From positions 13,956,285 through 14,020,284 of the forward strand of contig JAVMKO010000021.1 in NCBI GenBank assembly GCA_032164245.1: a DNA stretch of 64,000 bases, written 5' to 3'. Under the pieces are notes generated by a model. That model was not told the origin of the DNA, made no database searches, and worked only from the letters and a program-made list of their open reading frames with translations. Positions 12,689-30,375 of the stretch are shown here, in pieces (the stretch's first letter is position 1; each line of letters starts with the position of its first letter). Origin of the DNA: Sternotherus odoratus (lineage: Eukaryota; Chordata; Testudines; Kinosternidae). The position numbers and the translations under genes were made by a program.

Positions 12689-12690
12689 GT

Positions 12691-13462
12691 TGTCACGGAG
12701 CGCCCGGGCGATAGTCTGGAACCGCTCCCTAGGAAGCCAGACCGGACTCCGGGTGGAGGGCCCCTTCTCCGTACACAGCCTGTTTCCCAGGCCAGGAGCT
12801 TCAGGGGTCCCCACTTCCACCTTCATGGGTCTGTCCTCGGAGCATTCAGCACCTTCTGCCCCTCCGTGTGCTTCCCCCAGCAAGCCCGCCTGGGCGGGGT
12901 CCTGGGGGAGCCCATGGGTTCTGCACCCCAAATCCACAGTCAAACGTGACTCTCAGCCAGCCAGCAAAATAGATGGTTTATTTGAGATGTCAGGAACATC
13001 CAACTCACAGCTTCTCAGTCCAAACAGGGTCCATCCAGTTAGGCCTTTCTGGGGGATGCCAGGAGGTGAGACCCAGATCCTGGGCTCCTGCTTCCTCCCC
13101 AGGTTTATTCGATGACTTTCATCTGGTCCAACACAGACCATGCAGCGAAAGAGCGTGAGCCCTCCGCTGGATCCATCTCGGGCCAGAGAGCCAGTTTTTC
13201 TCTGCCCTTCCCAGCTCGATCCAGACCCAGACTGTTTTTAAACCCCCTCTCCACTTCCTGCTCCTTTGTTCCTTTCGCGGGCTTCAGGTGTTACGTGACC
13301 TCCCTCCCCCACCTGGGGTCAGGTTACAGCTTCCAGGGATGCACAGAGGGGAGGGCGTTGCCTCCTTGCTTCCAGCATTAGCCCCTATCCCTTCACATAG
13401 ACACTTAAGAAATGCATAGGGGAAACTGAGGCACACACACACAGTACTCCCACTTCGTCACA
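12691..13462 (-). repeat. 5' LTR of non-autonomous ERV-L-like element
   Basis: Partner of the copy at 9,968-10,739, offset by exactly 2,723 bp. On the minus strand it opens TGTGACGAAG, holds the ACTGAGGC...CATTTCTTAAG block shared by the family, and closes CCGTGACA next to the tRNA-Leu primer site. Promoter elements of an LTR should lie here; I see no unambiguous TATA box. Confidence 0.9.
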
Positions 13463-13468
13463 GTCACA

Positions 13469-14605
13469 GCCTGACAATCCACTCGCTTCTCAACTTCCTA
13501 TTCATGTAAACAAAGTATTGTCTGTATAAAGCAGTACCTGCCTCTTCCTCCCTACAGAGTGGCCGGGTTTTTCTTTTTGCACGCTCAAACAACAGAAAGT
13601 TTGATTCTGTCAAGAGTTCAAATAAGTATATTCAATTTATTCATAGATGGTGGGTTTCTTAAAGGCAGGATTCCTTTCCCAGCTGTGCTGCAAATCAGCC
13701 CCAGATTGTCCAGTGAATCTCATTTACAATAAGATAATATGAAAACTGATGTGGCTGGAGTCGGTTTCAGAGCAGTGGAATTGCAGAGCACCGTGACTCG
13801 GCTGTCATAGCTGAGTGCTGAGCAAAATATAAATGTCCTCTTAAAATACTGGAATAGGAAGCAAAGCTTACAACGGCATGGACTTCAGAGCAATTTCACC
13901 CCCAGCTCTGATGAGAGCAGGGAGAAAAGCTCTATTTCATCCCAAGAAATTAGCAGGAGTCAGGGACAGGGCCCTGCGCAGACCTAGCGGAGATGGGAGA
14001 TCGCACTGAAAATGAGATGGAATTGTGAAATAGTAAATCACACACGGCCGAGAGTCCCAAGCAGCCTTTCTGCCTCCCCATGGAAGTAGATCTTGCCTGT
14101 TACAGTGCAACCAATTAAAGTCATTTCCCGTAAAGGGGGAGAAACAACTCGCAGGGAAGGTGCGATCCAAAACTGGGTTAAAAATTCAACTCTCGGGCAG
14201 CGCTTTGACAGGGGGCTGAGCAGGAGAAACGTCTCTTAAGGCTTGTCAACACCACCCAGCTTTTAGCAGCAAGGCTTTGTCGACACGTCAGCGCGTGGAA
14301 ACGCTCTTCTTGGGGACTTAATACTTCCAGCCCCGCAAGCGGTGTTAGCGCTGGTGGCAGGCAAGCGCTCCTGCAGACAAAGCCGCGTTCACACTGCCAC
14401 TTGCGTAGGCAAAACTTTTGTCTTCTGGGGGAGGAGCGGCTTAAGTACCTGTGAAAGACAAAAGTTTTGTTGAGGACTTGGCAGTGTAGCCAAGCCCTTA
14501 GTGTGAGTAGCTGCCTGGGTCTGGAGGGGACTAGACAACACTTGGTGGCGACCCACCCTAGGAAAGAGCTCACTCCTCAGTTCCTATGTGCCACAGAAGG
14601 GTTTT
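13469..14605. other. intergenic, no gene recognised
   Basis: Unique-looking flank of the LTR insertion. The 131-codon minus frame at 14,178-14,573 has no recognisable family features and no splice or start context that favours it. Confidence 0.45.
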
Positions 14606-14724
14606 AGCGAGACGCGGTGGGAGAGGTAATAGCTTTTATTGGCCCAAATGATCTAAGTTAACTGATGTTCTCTTGTCTCTATGTCTGTGATATCCTGGGA
14701 CCAACATGGCTACAGCAACACACC
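14606..14724. mobile_element. internally deleted turtle DNA element
   Basis: Left part GGGAGAGGTAATAGCTTTTATTGG and right part ATCCTGGGACCAACATGGCTAC are the two ends of a dispersed turtle element whose full copies carry several hundred bases between them (from memory). Here the ends are only about 40 bp apart, so this is a short deletion derivative. The left terminus is incomplete. Confidence 0.6.
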
Positions 14725-15599
14725 AAACATCAGAGGGTTTGGTGCCCAGAGGCAGCAGCGGGGGATGCTGAGTTCCTTGTGTCCTGGGTACCCAAGCGCA
14801 CGGCTGAGCCGCAGCAGACCCTGCCCCCCCCCAGGCAAAGCCCCAATGGGTGCCGGCTGCACCTTTACAAAACAACAGGTTTTAGGTCTGTCTAGGGAGG
14901 GAATGAAAAACACATTTGAACTTCTAAATAGGCAACACAAGGAGCTGGCAAAGGGACGTTCATCCCTCAGCTCTTAACGAGGCCGTTAGTCTTACCCATG
15001 CACAATGATACTTGATTCTTTTAAGGGGCTTGTATAGCGGAGGCAGAACCGCTGCTCTTCAGGGTTGAAGCAGAACCTTTCGCATCCACTTGAGAAAGGT
15101 GCCGTGGCCCCTGACAGCTGCTGTGGAAGGACACGGGGCTCATAAGTTGCTCTGGTAGATGGATCCATTTCTTGTGGGCCATCACCAGGAGCATCCACCT
15201 GGGGAAAGATTTCCAGGGCCCTGCAGCCTGGCTCAGGCACTGCACCTGTGCAAAATGAGAGCCAATCAGATTGGCTGCATGGCACACCCACTTTGCACAG
15301 GTGTCAGGGACTACCCAGCATGCAAAGCAGCAGAGACTCAAAGGCCCCACCCCCAGCGTCTCAGGGAGAGGGGTCAGTTTTCAAGGGGCAGTGGGGGTTT
15401 CCAGGAGGCTGGGAGCTGGGCCAGAGGCTTCTGAGTGCAAAAAAGGAGCTAAGAGGTGTTGCTCTGCTAGTGCTTCAATTAGCTGAGATGAAAGGTACCT
15501 GTCCGGGCAGGTGCTCACAGAACCCTGCTCCAAATCACTGCATTATCTCAGTCACTCCCCGGCTCTCAGTCACATCCATGGAGGGCAAATTTAGGAAGA
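14725..15599. other. intergenic, no gene recognised
   Basis: GC-rich, unique-looking sequence. The stretch 15,240-15,350 has an inverted CCAAT pair (CCAATCAGATTGG) and words reminiscent, on the opposite strand, of 25,880-26,020, so part of it may be an old repeat. Confidence 0.35.
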
Positions 15600-15800
15600 A
15601 GGCAGCATGGAAAGAAGGAAAGTGAGTTATTCTTATCTTCTGGTTTCTTAGCCTTGAGAGGTCACGTTTTCTAGCTTTTCTCCCAATCACAATGCCTCAG
15701 AGCTGCTAATCTCTCCTAATCACTGGACTCCAGGAGCTAAAGCTTTAAGAAATGTACTAAATATCATGAGATTTGTGATCAAAGTGTAAGAGTTGGCCCG
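15600..15800. repeat. possible copy of the 'ctcatgatt' dispersed repeat
   Basis: Contains ATCATGAGATTTGTGATCAAA and a GAGGTCACGTTTTCTAGCTTTTCTC segment, which I associate with a dispersed turtle repeat also present, better preserved, at 22,490-22,770. Low sequence conservation; family name unknown to me. Confidence 0.35.
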
Positions 15801-22489
<6,689 letters not shown>

Positions 22490-22775
22490 TTCTTGGAGCC
22501 AACTCTCGTGATTTTTATCACGAGTCTCATGATAGCTGGTGTTTCCTGCAACCCTCCAGTTGCTGGAGTTGGCTCCTTTGAGACCCTCAGCTCTCATTGA
22601 AATACAAAGTAAGTTTCTAGTCCTCCTGGTTGTGGAGAAAAGCCTGAGACTGTGACACCCCCCACCCCCAAAGGCTCCAGCATCGGGACACAAATAAAAA
22701 GAGCCTCACGTTTATCACTTTACAAAATCTCATCATTTTACAGCCAATCTCATGATTTGGGGGGCTCACGATGGA
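22490..22775 (-). repeat. dispersed turtle repeat ('ctcatgattt' family)
   Basis: Carries the recurring words ATCACGAGTCTCATGATAG, CTTTACAAAATCTCATC and CCAATCTCATGATTTGGGGGGC plus the linking GAGAAAAGCCTGAGACTGTGACACC block, which I recall from a common dispersed repeat of turtle genomes. Strand assignment is arbitrary because the family's true orientation is unknown to me. Confidence 0.5.
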
Positions 22776-23256
22776 TGGATTCCTCGGTCTGAAGCCTCTA
22801 ATCCCTTTAACATTCCACTGAACATCACCCAGAACAAATGCCTCTGAAATTAAATCACCAACTCCCTCTCCCAGCTGGTGGGAGCCGGTCAGGTTGCCCC
22901 GGTGTATGGGAGAGTCGAGCGGTGGGTGTTAGGCTCCATCGGAATCCCACTGTAATTTAGCAGCTATCCACACGGCAGGGCTACACCTGCTGCTGCTGTG
23001 GATAGATGAACATTATCATTATGGGCATGGGTGTATTGTGCTTTCTCTCTGACAGAACCAGCACACACACAATCTCTGCGTGGGTAGGTGGTTGGTTAAA
23101 TCAGGCAGAATTAGCAGATCTGCGAAGTCTGCCCAGACTATGGAACATTTGGCATCTACAGATGGCTCTAAAATCTCCCCTGGAAGCTGCAAGATAATAT
23201 CAAAAAAGCAAATCAAGAGAATTAAAAAACCTGAGGCACCAACGTGCTTCTTCCCA
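22776..23256. other. intergenic, nothing recognised
   Basis: Unique-looking sequence left of the 74 bp tandem array. No gene or repeat identified. Confidence 0.4.
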
Positions 23257-23478
23257 CCTAAAGAAGAGGGTCGATTCCAGCAGCTTCAAACCTGTTCTTT
23301 AGCAGTAGAGCGTCTAATAGACCCTCTTCTCCTAAAGAAGAAGGTCGTTACGAGCCGCTTCAAACCTCTTCTTTAGGAGAAGAGCGTCTATTAGACCCTC
23401 CTCTCCTAAAGAAGAGGATCGAATGGGCTCGAATCCACCCTATTCTTTAGGAGAAGGGGGTCAAATAAACAAAAAAAA
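23257..23478. repeat. 74 bp tandem array, units 1-3
   Basis: CCTAAAGAAG recurs at 23,257, 23,331 and 23,405, an exact 74 bp period. Each unit opens with AAAGAAGAGGGTC-type sequence and closes with its reverse complement GACCCTCTTCT, so unit borders form hairpins with a CCTA loop, and a second inverted copy (TTCTTTAGGAGAAG) lies mid-unit. Unit 3 is the most diverged at its end, next to an A-run. Confidence 0.85.
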
Positions 23479-23479
23479 T

Positions 23480-23673
23480 GGAGATATACCAATCTCCTAG
23501 AACTGGAAAGACCTTGAAGGTCATCAAGTCCAGTCCCCTGCCTACACTAGCAGGATCGAGTACTGTCCCCTGACAGATTTTCTTGCCCCAAATCCCTAAA
23601 TGGCCCCCTCAAGGATTGAACTCACAACCTTGGGTTTAGCAGGACAATGCTCAAACCACTGAGCTATCCCTCC
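23480..23673 (-). mobile_element. Cry-type tRNA-derived SINE (turtle)
   Basis: On the minus strand it starts GGGGAGGGATAGCTCAGTGG, with an RNA polymerase III A box (TAGCTCAGTGG, complement at 23,656-23,666) and B box (GTTCAATCC, complement at 23,613-23,621), then a tRNA-unrelated body ending in a CR1-like tail with GAGTCCAG-type words. This matches the tortoise Pol III/SINE (Cry) family described from cryptodiran turtles, whose tail is shared with a turtle CR1 LINE. It separates units 3 and 4 of the tandem array. Confidence 0.85.
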
Positions 23674-23749
23674 CCTAAAGAAGAGGGTCTATTTGAGCCT
23701 GTTCGACCCTTTTAAGAGGGTTGATTCGAGCCCATTCGACCCTCTTCTC
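23674..23749. repeat. 74 bp tandem array, unit 4
   Basis: Resumes with CCTAAAGAAGAGGGTC directly after the SINE and ends CGACCCTCTTCT about 75 bp later, followed by a decayed start of a fifth unit (CCCAAAGAATTG). It has an additional internal GACCCTTTTAAGAGGGTT hairpin. Confidence 0.8.
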
Positions 23750-24234
23750 CCAAAGAATTGCCAGCACTGGCGGACTTGCACTGCCCGGGGGTGTTCCAGG
23801 GCAGTCTGGAAGGGTCTCCAACCCTCGGCATGTCTGCTCAGAGCACGAGAATGGATCGAGAAGCGGGTGGGATTAGACACACGGCTGCAGCACTGACATA
23901 GCTTGCCCCGGTGTAGCCCATTCTTCACTTCGGATTAAGCACCCTGTGCGCTCCACGGGACTGGCTCTGCGGAGTCTGGTGATGCATCGGCAAACTCTGC
24001 CCCCATCTCCTGGGGTTCCCACTCCGCTCTCAGCTGCTGTTTGTATTGCTCCATTTAAGAGATGTTTTGATACAACTAAATATACATCTGCAGAAAGGGA
24101 ACGAGTAGGCGCAGGCGAGCGGGGGAATGGCGGAGGCGCGCGGTTTAATCAGGACACTTTTGTCCGCAGCAGTTGGGTGATTGATGGGGCCGGCAGCCGT
24201 TCTGCACCAGAGCTGGAAGGAAAGAGATTTCCTC
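23750..24234. other. intergenic, no gene recognised
   Basis: Unique-looking; CpG-rich around 24,110-24,150 (GGAGGCGCGCGG). No exon supported. Confidence 0.4.
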
Positions 24235-24362
24235 CCACTGTACAGATGAGGTCTCAGATCCACAGAGCCCAGGCCCAGCTCCTAACTCCCCGGATGTCAG
24301 TGGGCTTTAGGCACCTCAATACCTCTGAGGCTCTGGGCCTACGTGACTTGCCGGAGGCCCCA
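24235..24362 (-). repeat. MIR-like CORE-SINE fragment
   Basis: CCCACTGTACAGATGAGG...CTCAGATCCACAGAG and, further on, ACGTGACTTGCC-GGAGG are the antisense of the MIR blocks 'CCTCATCTGTAAAATGGG' and 'TTGGGCAAGT'. The middle carries TCAGTGGGCTTTAGGCACCTCAATACC, a turtle-type insertion or variant. Decayed. Confidence 0.45.
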
Positions 24363-25960
24363 AGGGTGGGCTCTGCCCCGTGGTTCTCCTCCCAGAGATG
24401 GCAGGGAACCCCCTGCCCCACTACGGAATGGGGGCCAAAGCCACAGGGGTCTGGGGGAGAATCTCACCTGGCCAGCCCGGCAGAGGAGCTGACGGCTGCA
24501 GAACGACTCCCAGGCGTACGGCAGTGTTGGAACATGGCTGGTCACGGAGCCCTGGCACAGTGTGGGCACAGACAGGGAGGGAAGGGAGACAGGTCCCTGC
24601 GGGGGGGGGAGGGGTGTGCCTGAGGCCAGCAGATGGGCCAGAAGAGATTTCCCAGCAAGGGGGGGGGAGGTCTCCTCCCAGAGGCAGCGACAAGCCTCCG
24701 TGAGCTCTGCTTGAGATGGCTGCCTGGGTAATGAGGGGCAGGATACCAGGAAGCAAAGAGCAGCACAACGCACAGGGGACAAGCCACCGTGGAGCGCATG
24801 GCCCTGGAGCCTCCTCAGAGCGGATCCTCCCTGGGCCAGCAGCGAGAAGGGGGCAACGCAGAACCTTTCGGCCAGGAAGGTGAGTTACTGAGAGGCTCCC
24901 CGGCTAGATGTGAAGGGCCAGAGGAGTGAGCGGTGCAGAGAGGGCCCTCTCCACGGCCCCAAAGCGTCCGATTCCTGGCTCAGACGGACATTTGTCTGCC
25001 CTACCTGATGAGGTATGAAAAGACCCCAGCTTCCATGAGACCCCAGCTTTTCCTGGCCAGGGTTTTGGCCACATCAGCACACCTCTTCCTGTTCATTCAG
25101 AACCTCAGAGAGCGTTTTTCAGTGTGATTTTTAGGCTGGGACATTTGCAGCGATCTGAGTTACCCTGGACGCGGGGAGAGGCTGGCGCGTCGGTGGGGCT
25201 GCATCAGACAGCTGGCCAGAAAACAAAGAACCTTCTGCCTGTGTCATCTGCTCTACATTAATTATAGAGACACCCCAGTCACCTCCCGTCCTGAAGAAGC
25301 TATTAATGTCTCCACTGGAGACACAGCCTCCCGCTATGGGGCCTTCCTAGACTTCAGATGACCCAGATAATGGGAACCTTCACACCATACGCTCTCGTGG
25401 ATCCACTGGAGTCTGGGACTAGACCAAAGCGGGGCTGCAGCCAGTCGCTGTTTATGTTCTTTTCCTTGTTTCGTGTCAACAAAGCCCATCCCTTCAGTAA
25501 CACCTTCTCCTGCGAGAGGAGAGAATGTGTGTTGGTGGCCAGACAGCGGCTGTGTTTGCACTGTCTGTTATCGCTTGAAGTGCAGACGTGGGAACGCTGC
25601 AGCATCTTTAGCTGGACAGAGAAACTTTCAACAGTCGCTGTCCCAGGGCATTGGGAGAATAATGCAAATCTTTGGAGCCACATACAAAACCCTGGCAGAT
25701 TAAATTATGTTTCTGGCAAATCCATAAAAACCCAGCCAGGCCGGTCAGATTCCAGCCTGGTGGGAACCCAGCAGCCTCCCCTGAATTAGATGCCTGGTCG
25801 GGAGGCTTGCCTGGGTAGGGAAGTCACAGGTACAGGTCCCTAGAAAGCTGAGTCCTGAGGACCAGGCCTTAGGAGAGCGATTCACCAGTGCAAAGCGGGT
25901 GTGAAACTCGGCCATGCTGAGTCAGGAGGGTTTCATGCCCCTTTGCACTGGGGTCAGTGA
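24363..25960. other. intergenic, no gene recognised
   Basis: About 1.6 kb, GC-rich with G-runs (24,601-24,610, 24,660-24,668). Competing open frames of 75-147 codons on both strands are expected in such sequence and none shows family features. Confidence 0.4.
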
Positions 25961-25970
25961 CTATGCACAG

Positions 25971-26052
25971 GGGGCGGGGCGGGGCAGGGCAGGGATGAGT
26001 CAGGCTGATTGGCTGTGTGAGAGGGATTCTGGGAAACTGCTTCCTCTATAAA
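25971..26052 (+). promoter_or_regulatory. GC-box / CCAAT / TATA cluster
   Basis: A perfect Sp1-type GGGGCGGGGC at 25,971-25,980, an inverted CCAAT box (ATTGG, 26,008-26,012) and TATAAA at 26,047-26,052 occur in the classic order and spacing, predicting a plus-strand start near 26,075-26,085. No recognisable coding exon follows. It could be the promoter of a non-coding transcript or of an old LTR, or chance. Confidence 0.35.
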
Positions 26053-26085
26053 GGGGTGGGGCTGCGAGGGCCAGCTCCCTTAGGC

Positions 26086-29000
26086 CTGGGCTGGCTGCTG
26101 CAGGAGCAGGGGCTTATGTTGCCCTCTTATCTCCTAGCACAGGGGCTGGCTGCACATTCACAGTGTGCATGAGTCAGGGGCACCAACATGTGTGCGCAGG
26201 GGGGGGTCTGGCAGCCACAGGCAGCTCTCGTGGAACAATTGAAGGGTGCTGCTGGGCTGCAGCGGGGTTCAGGGCAGGGCATACAAATAGGAGAAATGGG
26301 GGGTCACTCTGTGTGCCCCCCACCCCGTGCTCCCTCTGCAGCCAGGCAGGGTCTCTACTAACAGCAGTGAGAGCGGAGCCAGGGCCAGGCACTATCAGGA
26401 CATGGTGGAGGGAGGACGGGGGCTGGGGCTGTGCTGCTGAATGAGCTGAGTGCTCTGGTTCCCAGGGGCTGTGGTGAAGCAGGGCGGAGCCGCTCGCTCC
26501 TGACGGCTGGGGCGCTTTGCTCTGCTCTCCAGGGCTGGGGGCATGGCTCAGAGGAGGCCCGTGAAGGGTGTTTGTGTCCAATCTGGCTGATGGTGGAGAT
26601 GGTTACAGAGCTGAGGAAAGGGGTAAAGTCCAGCCATGCTGCTGAGGCTGAGGCATTGGCAGGTGCCTCCCCCGGGCTGCTAAGGGGCTCATTAGCAGCA
26701 GACACCTGATTCTCATGTGGGTGAGGGGGTTGTCCTGCTCTCAGCAGTTACCATGACTGCAGGGTTCATAGCACACAATCCCTCCGCTTGCTGGGCCTGG
26801 CCAGCCCTTCCTGGGTCCGAGTGACCCCGAAGCCTCTGCTGTCCCAGCACAAAACAAATCAAATCAGTCAGCAGCACCTGCCCCCTGCAATGATCTAACC
26901 TGCACTTAAACAGGTGGTGGAGCTCCCGTGTGACTATTGCAGGGCCAGGGCAGAAAGGCTGGATGGGGAGGGGAGAAGGTCTTTACATAAACTCCTTGCA
27001 AACCCAACCATGGCCTTCGATCCTTGCAAACGCCTCCCCTGAGAGCAGCCATGGGAGCAGCCAGGCTCATGGGTGGCTTAGAGCAGTGGCTCCCAAACAC
27101 TCTTTTCCCAGGACTCAGCTGGCTGGGATCTAGGCAGGCTGGCCCCAGGGGAAGGGCAGGGACTAGACCACAGCTGGTACTGGTGACTGAGAGGTGGGGA
27201 TGGGAATGGGAATGGGGGCCTCCTGGGGAAAGCCGCTGGCTTGTCCTCAGATAAAGGCTGGGGCTGGGGTCCCAACCATTGCTCCCTTGGGCAGGGAGAG
27301 ACCTGGTGGTGATACCCGGGGTTTTCAGAACCCCCAACAGTGGTAACTTCACTGCAGCTGGTGTCAGGAATAAATCAATGGGAACACAGCAATTCCTTCT
27401 GACAAAAGATGAATGCAAGTAAGCGTGTCTAATGCTGCGGTTTATTAGATCTAAGCACACACAAGCCTAAGCAGTAGGTTTAGAACATCCCAGATATTTA
27501 CCTAACATCTGGAGCAGTACTGAGTAATTAACAGCTGGTTGACAGTGGCCAGTTTCTTACCCACCAGGGAGAAAAGGTGTCCGGAAAAACATCTCTTAGG
27601 ATGGCTTCCGAGGACTGCTCCAAAGTGCGCTCTATTAGCTAATCTTTTATAACTAACTTCTACAAAACACACAGGTCCTAATTACTCCTACAAAATCACC
27701 ATCACTTTTCCTAACTTCCAATAAACTTCTAATATCAGAGGCACCTAGACTCAAGGTTTCCAGCTCCCCAGACTCTGAGCTCTCCTTGGCCTGATACAGA
27801 GCTGTGTGCCTGCGTTTTCAGGCCTCGAAGCACCAGCTCTGAGCAGGGGCCTGCCCCGGGCAGTGACACACCCAGAGCTAATGGGTGAGGTTTAAAGCAT
27901 GAACTGTTGGCATGTGAGAAAGGAGGGGGAGGACGGTGCACAATCTCCTGGGAGTGACAGTCACTGAGCGTGTGGGGGTGGGGCAGAATACCAGTGCACC
28001 CCCAGTCAAGAGGGAGCCAAACCCAAGGAGCCACACAGAGCCAGCTGATATCTGAGTCCCCCAAAGGGGATCCAAGCTCCAGAAGCCCTGAGGGGCCTCA
28101 GCTGGGGCAGTTTGCAGAGCCCATGGGTAGCTCAGGCCAGAGAGTGGCACGATCATATTGTGAATGTGGAAGGGCCACCAGCCTTTGTGTCCCAATCTGC
28201 CCCGGAGGCAGGGGTGTCACTGCAGCCCAAGCGCACTTTCCATGAACACCCACGTTTCATTGCACCTAAATCAACTCATCACTCAGGGCTAAGTAGCCTT
28301 TGAAGCCTCAGACCAGCCCCCTCCTGCTAATCCACCGAGGCGTGTTCTCCAGTGCCTGGGTTTAGAGAGGTTTTATTTCTGGTCTGTTCCAGGCCGATTC
28401 CTGGAGCTGCGACCCGGCTCCTTCCAATGTGACAGCACGTTAATGTCTTTAAAATCAATCATTCTGGTTTAATTAAAGCAAATCAATACGTTAGATACAG
28501 AGAGGTGTGCACAATTCCCAGTAAATGGTTTATCTGGTGAGGTTTGCCTCTTTTCCTGCTTCCCAGCCTCTCCTCCTGCAGACTGCCATCTCCGCCCGAC
28601 CGTCAGGGTCCGAAATTATTTGAGACATTTTAAACTTTTAAAACAATTCTCGAAGGGTGGCTCATTTGCCTTTGAGAATTCAATGTTTGTGTTCTTTGGG
28701 CAGCTGAGTCACATGGCAGAGCGTTTCTTCCCTGATTGGCTATTAGCACAAGTGCATCTGGCACGAATTCTCATGCATCTGACGATGACACTTGTCCTCT
28801 GCAAACACTGGCGTCTGTGGACAGGGTGTGAGTGAAGCCAATCAGAATCCAGCTGGATATTTGGGGATATTTTTGCACTGTTCACCCCTCCCCAGTGAAA
28901 TATGCATTGAAATGCAATAACGAAACGCAGCATTGAACAAGTCTGCAACCTACCCAGTTCTGAACTGCCAGGAAAGACCCGCTGGTTGTTCCACTGCCCT

Positions 29001-30235
29001 GCCAAATACTCACCCCTTCTGTGTTCCAAACGTATTTCCTCCCTGTAACCACTCGGTTCAGTGCTTGCACCATGTGGGATGCAATGACACCTCCATCCCA
29101 CAGCAACTGGAGCTCCCGGTGAGAGTTTTAATCAGCTGGTGCAATAAAGGAAATCAGTCATGTTAAATCAGAATCATAAAACCGTTTTAAAAGGGCCACA
29201 GAGCCACACAGAATTGTCTAGCTGTGTTTGTTTGGAACCCAGTCATTTTACGGCGCCATAAACCTCCCAGAATGTATTCTGTAGCATATCAATCCCTGCC
29301 CTCACTCTTTTATGTGCCGGCTAATGACAGGGGCAATGTGTGGATAAAAACAGCTGACACGCGAGTCTGGGCTCCGTGTCTCTTTGTCCTTGGTCTCTAA
29401 ATGCTGCCCCTGCTAGATTGATTGGATTTTTGTGCCAAGCAGACAGAGAGCTCCTGGGACCCGGCAGATGTTGCAGACTTCACCGCGTCTGCGGTTCTCA
29501 CACTCGCGCAACTTGCTGAGCTCCTTAGGCTTCAGTGACTTCCAATTTCATCAGGAGCCTCCAGATTAAACCGCTTCTTCCTTCCTCCACCAGCTCCGGC
29601 CCAACAAAGGGGTTGGTGGCACCTTGTCTGCTTTAATAACAGGCCCCAGGTTATGCAGAGACTTGTGTAAACTTGGCTCTGCCAAAGCGTTTGAAGCAGC
29701 AATAGTAACTCAATGAGCTCTGCCAACAATTCCATCTCCTGAGGGATCTGACAACACTGGGCTGAGCTAAAAGAAACCGGGAGGTGCAATACATCTCCTA
29801 AAAATGGGCTTTGGATCTCATTTCTTATTGTCAAATATAGCCCCCCTTGGGGATATTGTAAGATCCTTTTCTGCATTCCTCACTGCCCAGGGCTGAATTT
29901 CCTTGCTACTCAAAGTGCTAGCAACGCTGGCCAGTAGGCGAGGAGAAGCATTAGAAAGACCTGCGGACACCTGAGAACTGCCTGGGATCAGAGAGGAAAC
30001 CTGACGCCTTCTAGGGGAGGGAGACCTGTAGAAACAGGGATCTTCATCTGCGGTGACCTGCAGAATGAAGCCGAACAGCGGCAGACCTGGGATTGGGAGG
30101 CACAGCCCTGCCTCCCCCAGACAAGGGAAAATGGGAACCGCTGTGGAGTGACTAATTCACTGACTCGACTACCCTTTACAGTGGGCCAGGAGGAGCGCAT
30201 CCACCCCCGGACTTCAGCTAGCTTCTGCCTTTCAG
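26086..30235. other. intergenic, no gene recognised
   Basis: About 4.1 kb. 27,350-27,730 is AT-richer than its surroundings and has TTTATTAGATC at about 27,441, which would be an AATAAA signal on the minus strand, so it may be a decayed LTR, but I cannot place its ends. The 184-codon minus frame at 26,906-27,460 is low-complexity GC-rich translation. Confidence 0.4.
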
Positions 30236-30375
30236 CAGCAGTTCTCAACCCAGGCCTCCCAACCCACAGGGGCCTCAAGGCTACTGTAGGCGGGTTTGAA
30301 AGGGGCGGCTGCTGGCCAGGCCCCAGGATCTGAAGGCAGAGGAGTGCAGAAGGAAGGGGCCATGGTATGGGATTA

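Noticed and set aside
23613..23666. Possible tRNA gene
   Set aside because: A and B boxes are present, but the body and CR1-like tail show it is the head of a SINE, not a functional tRNA.
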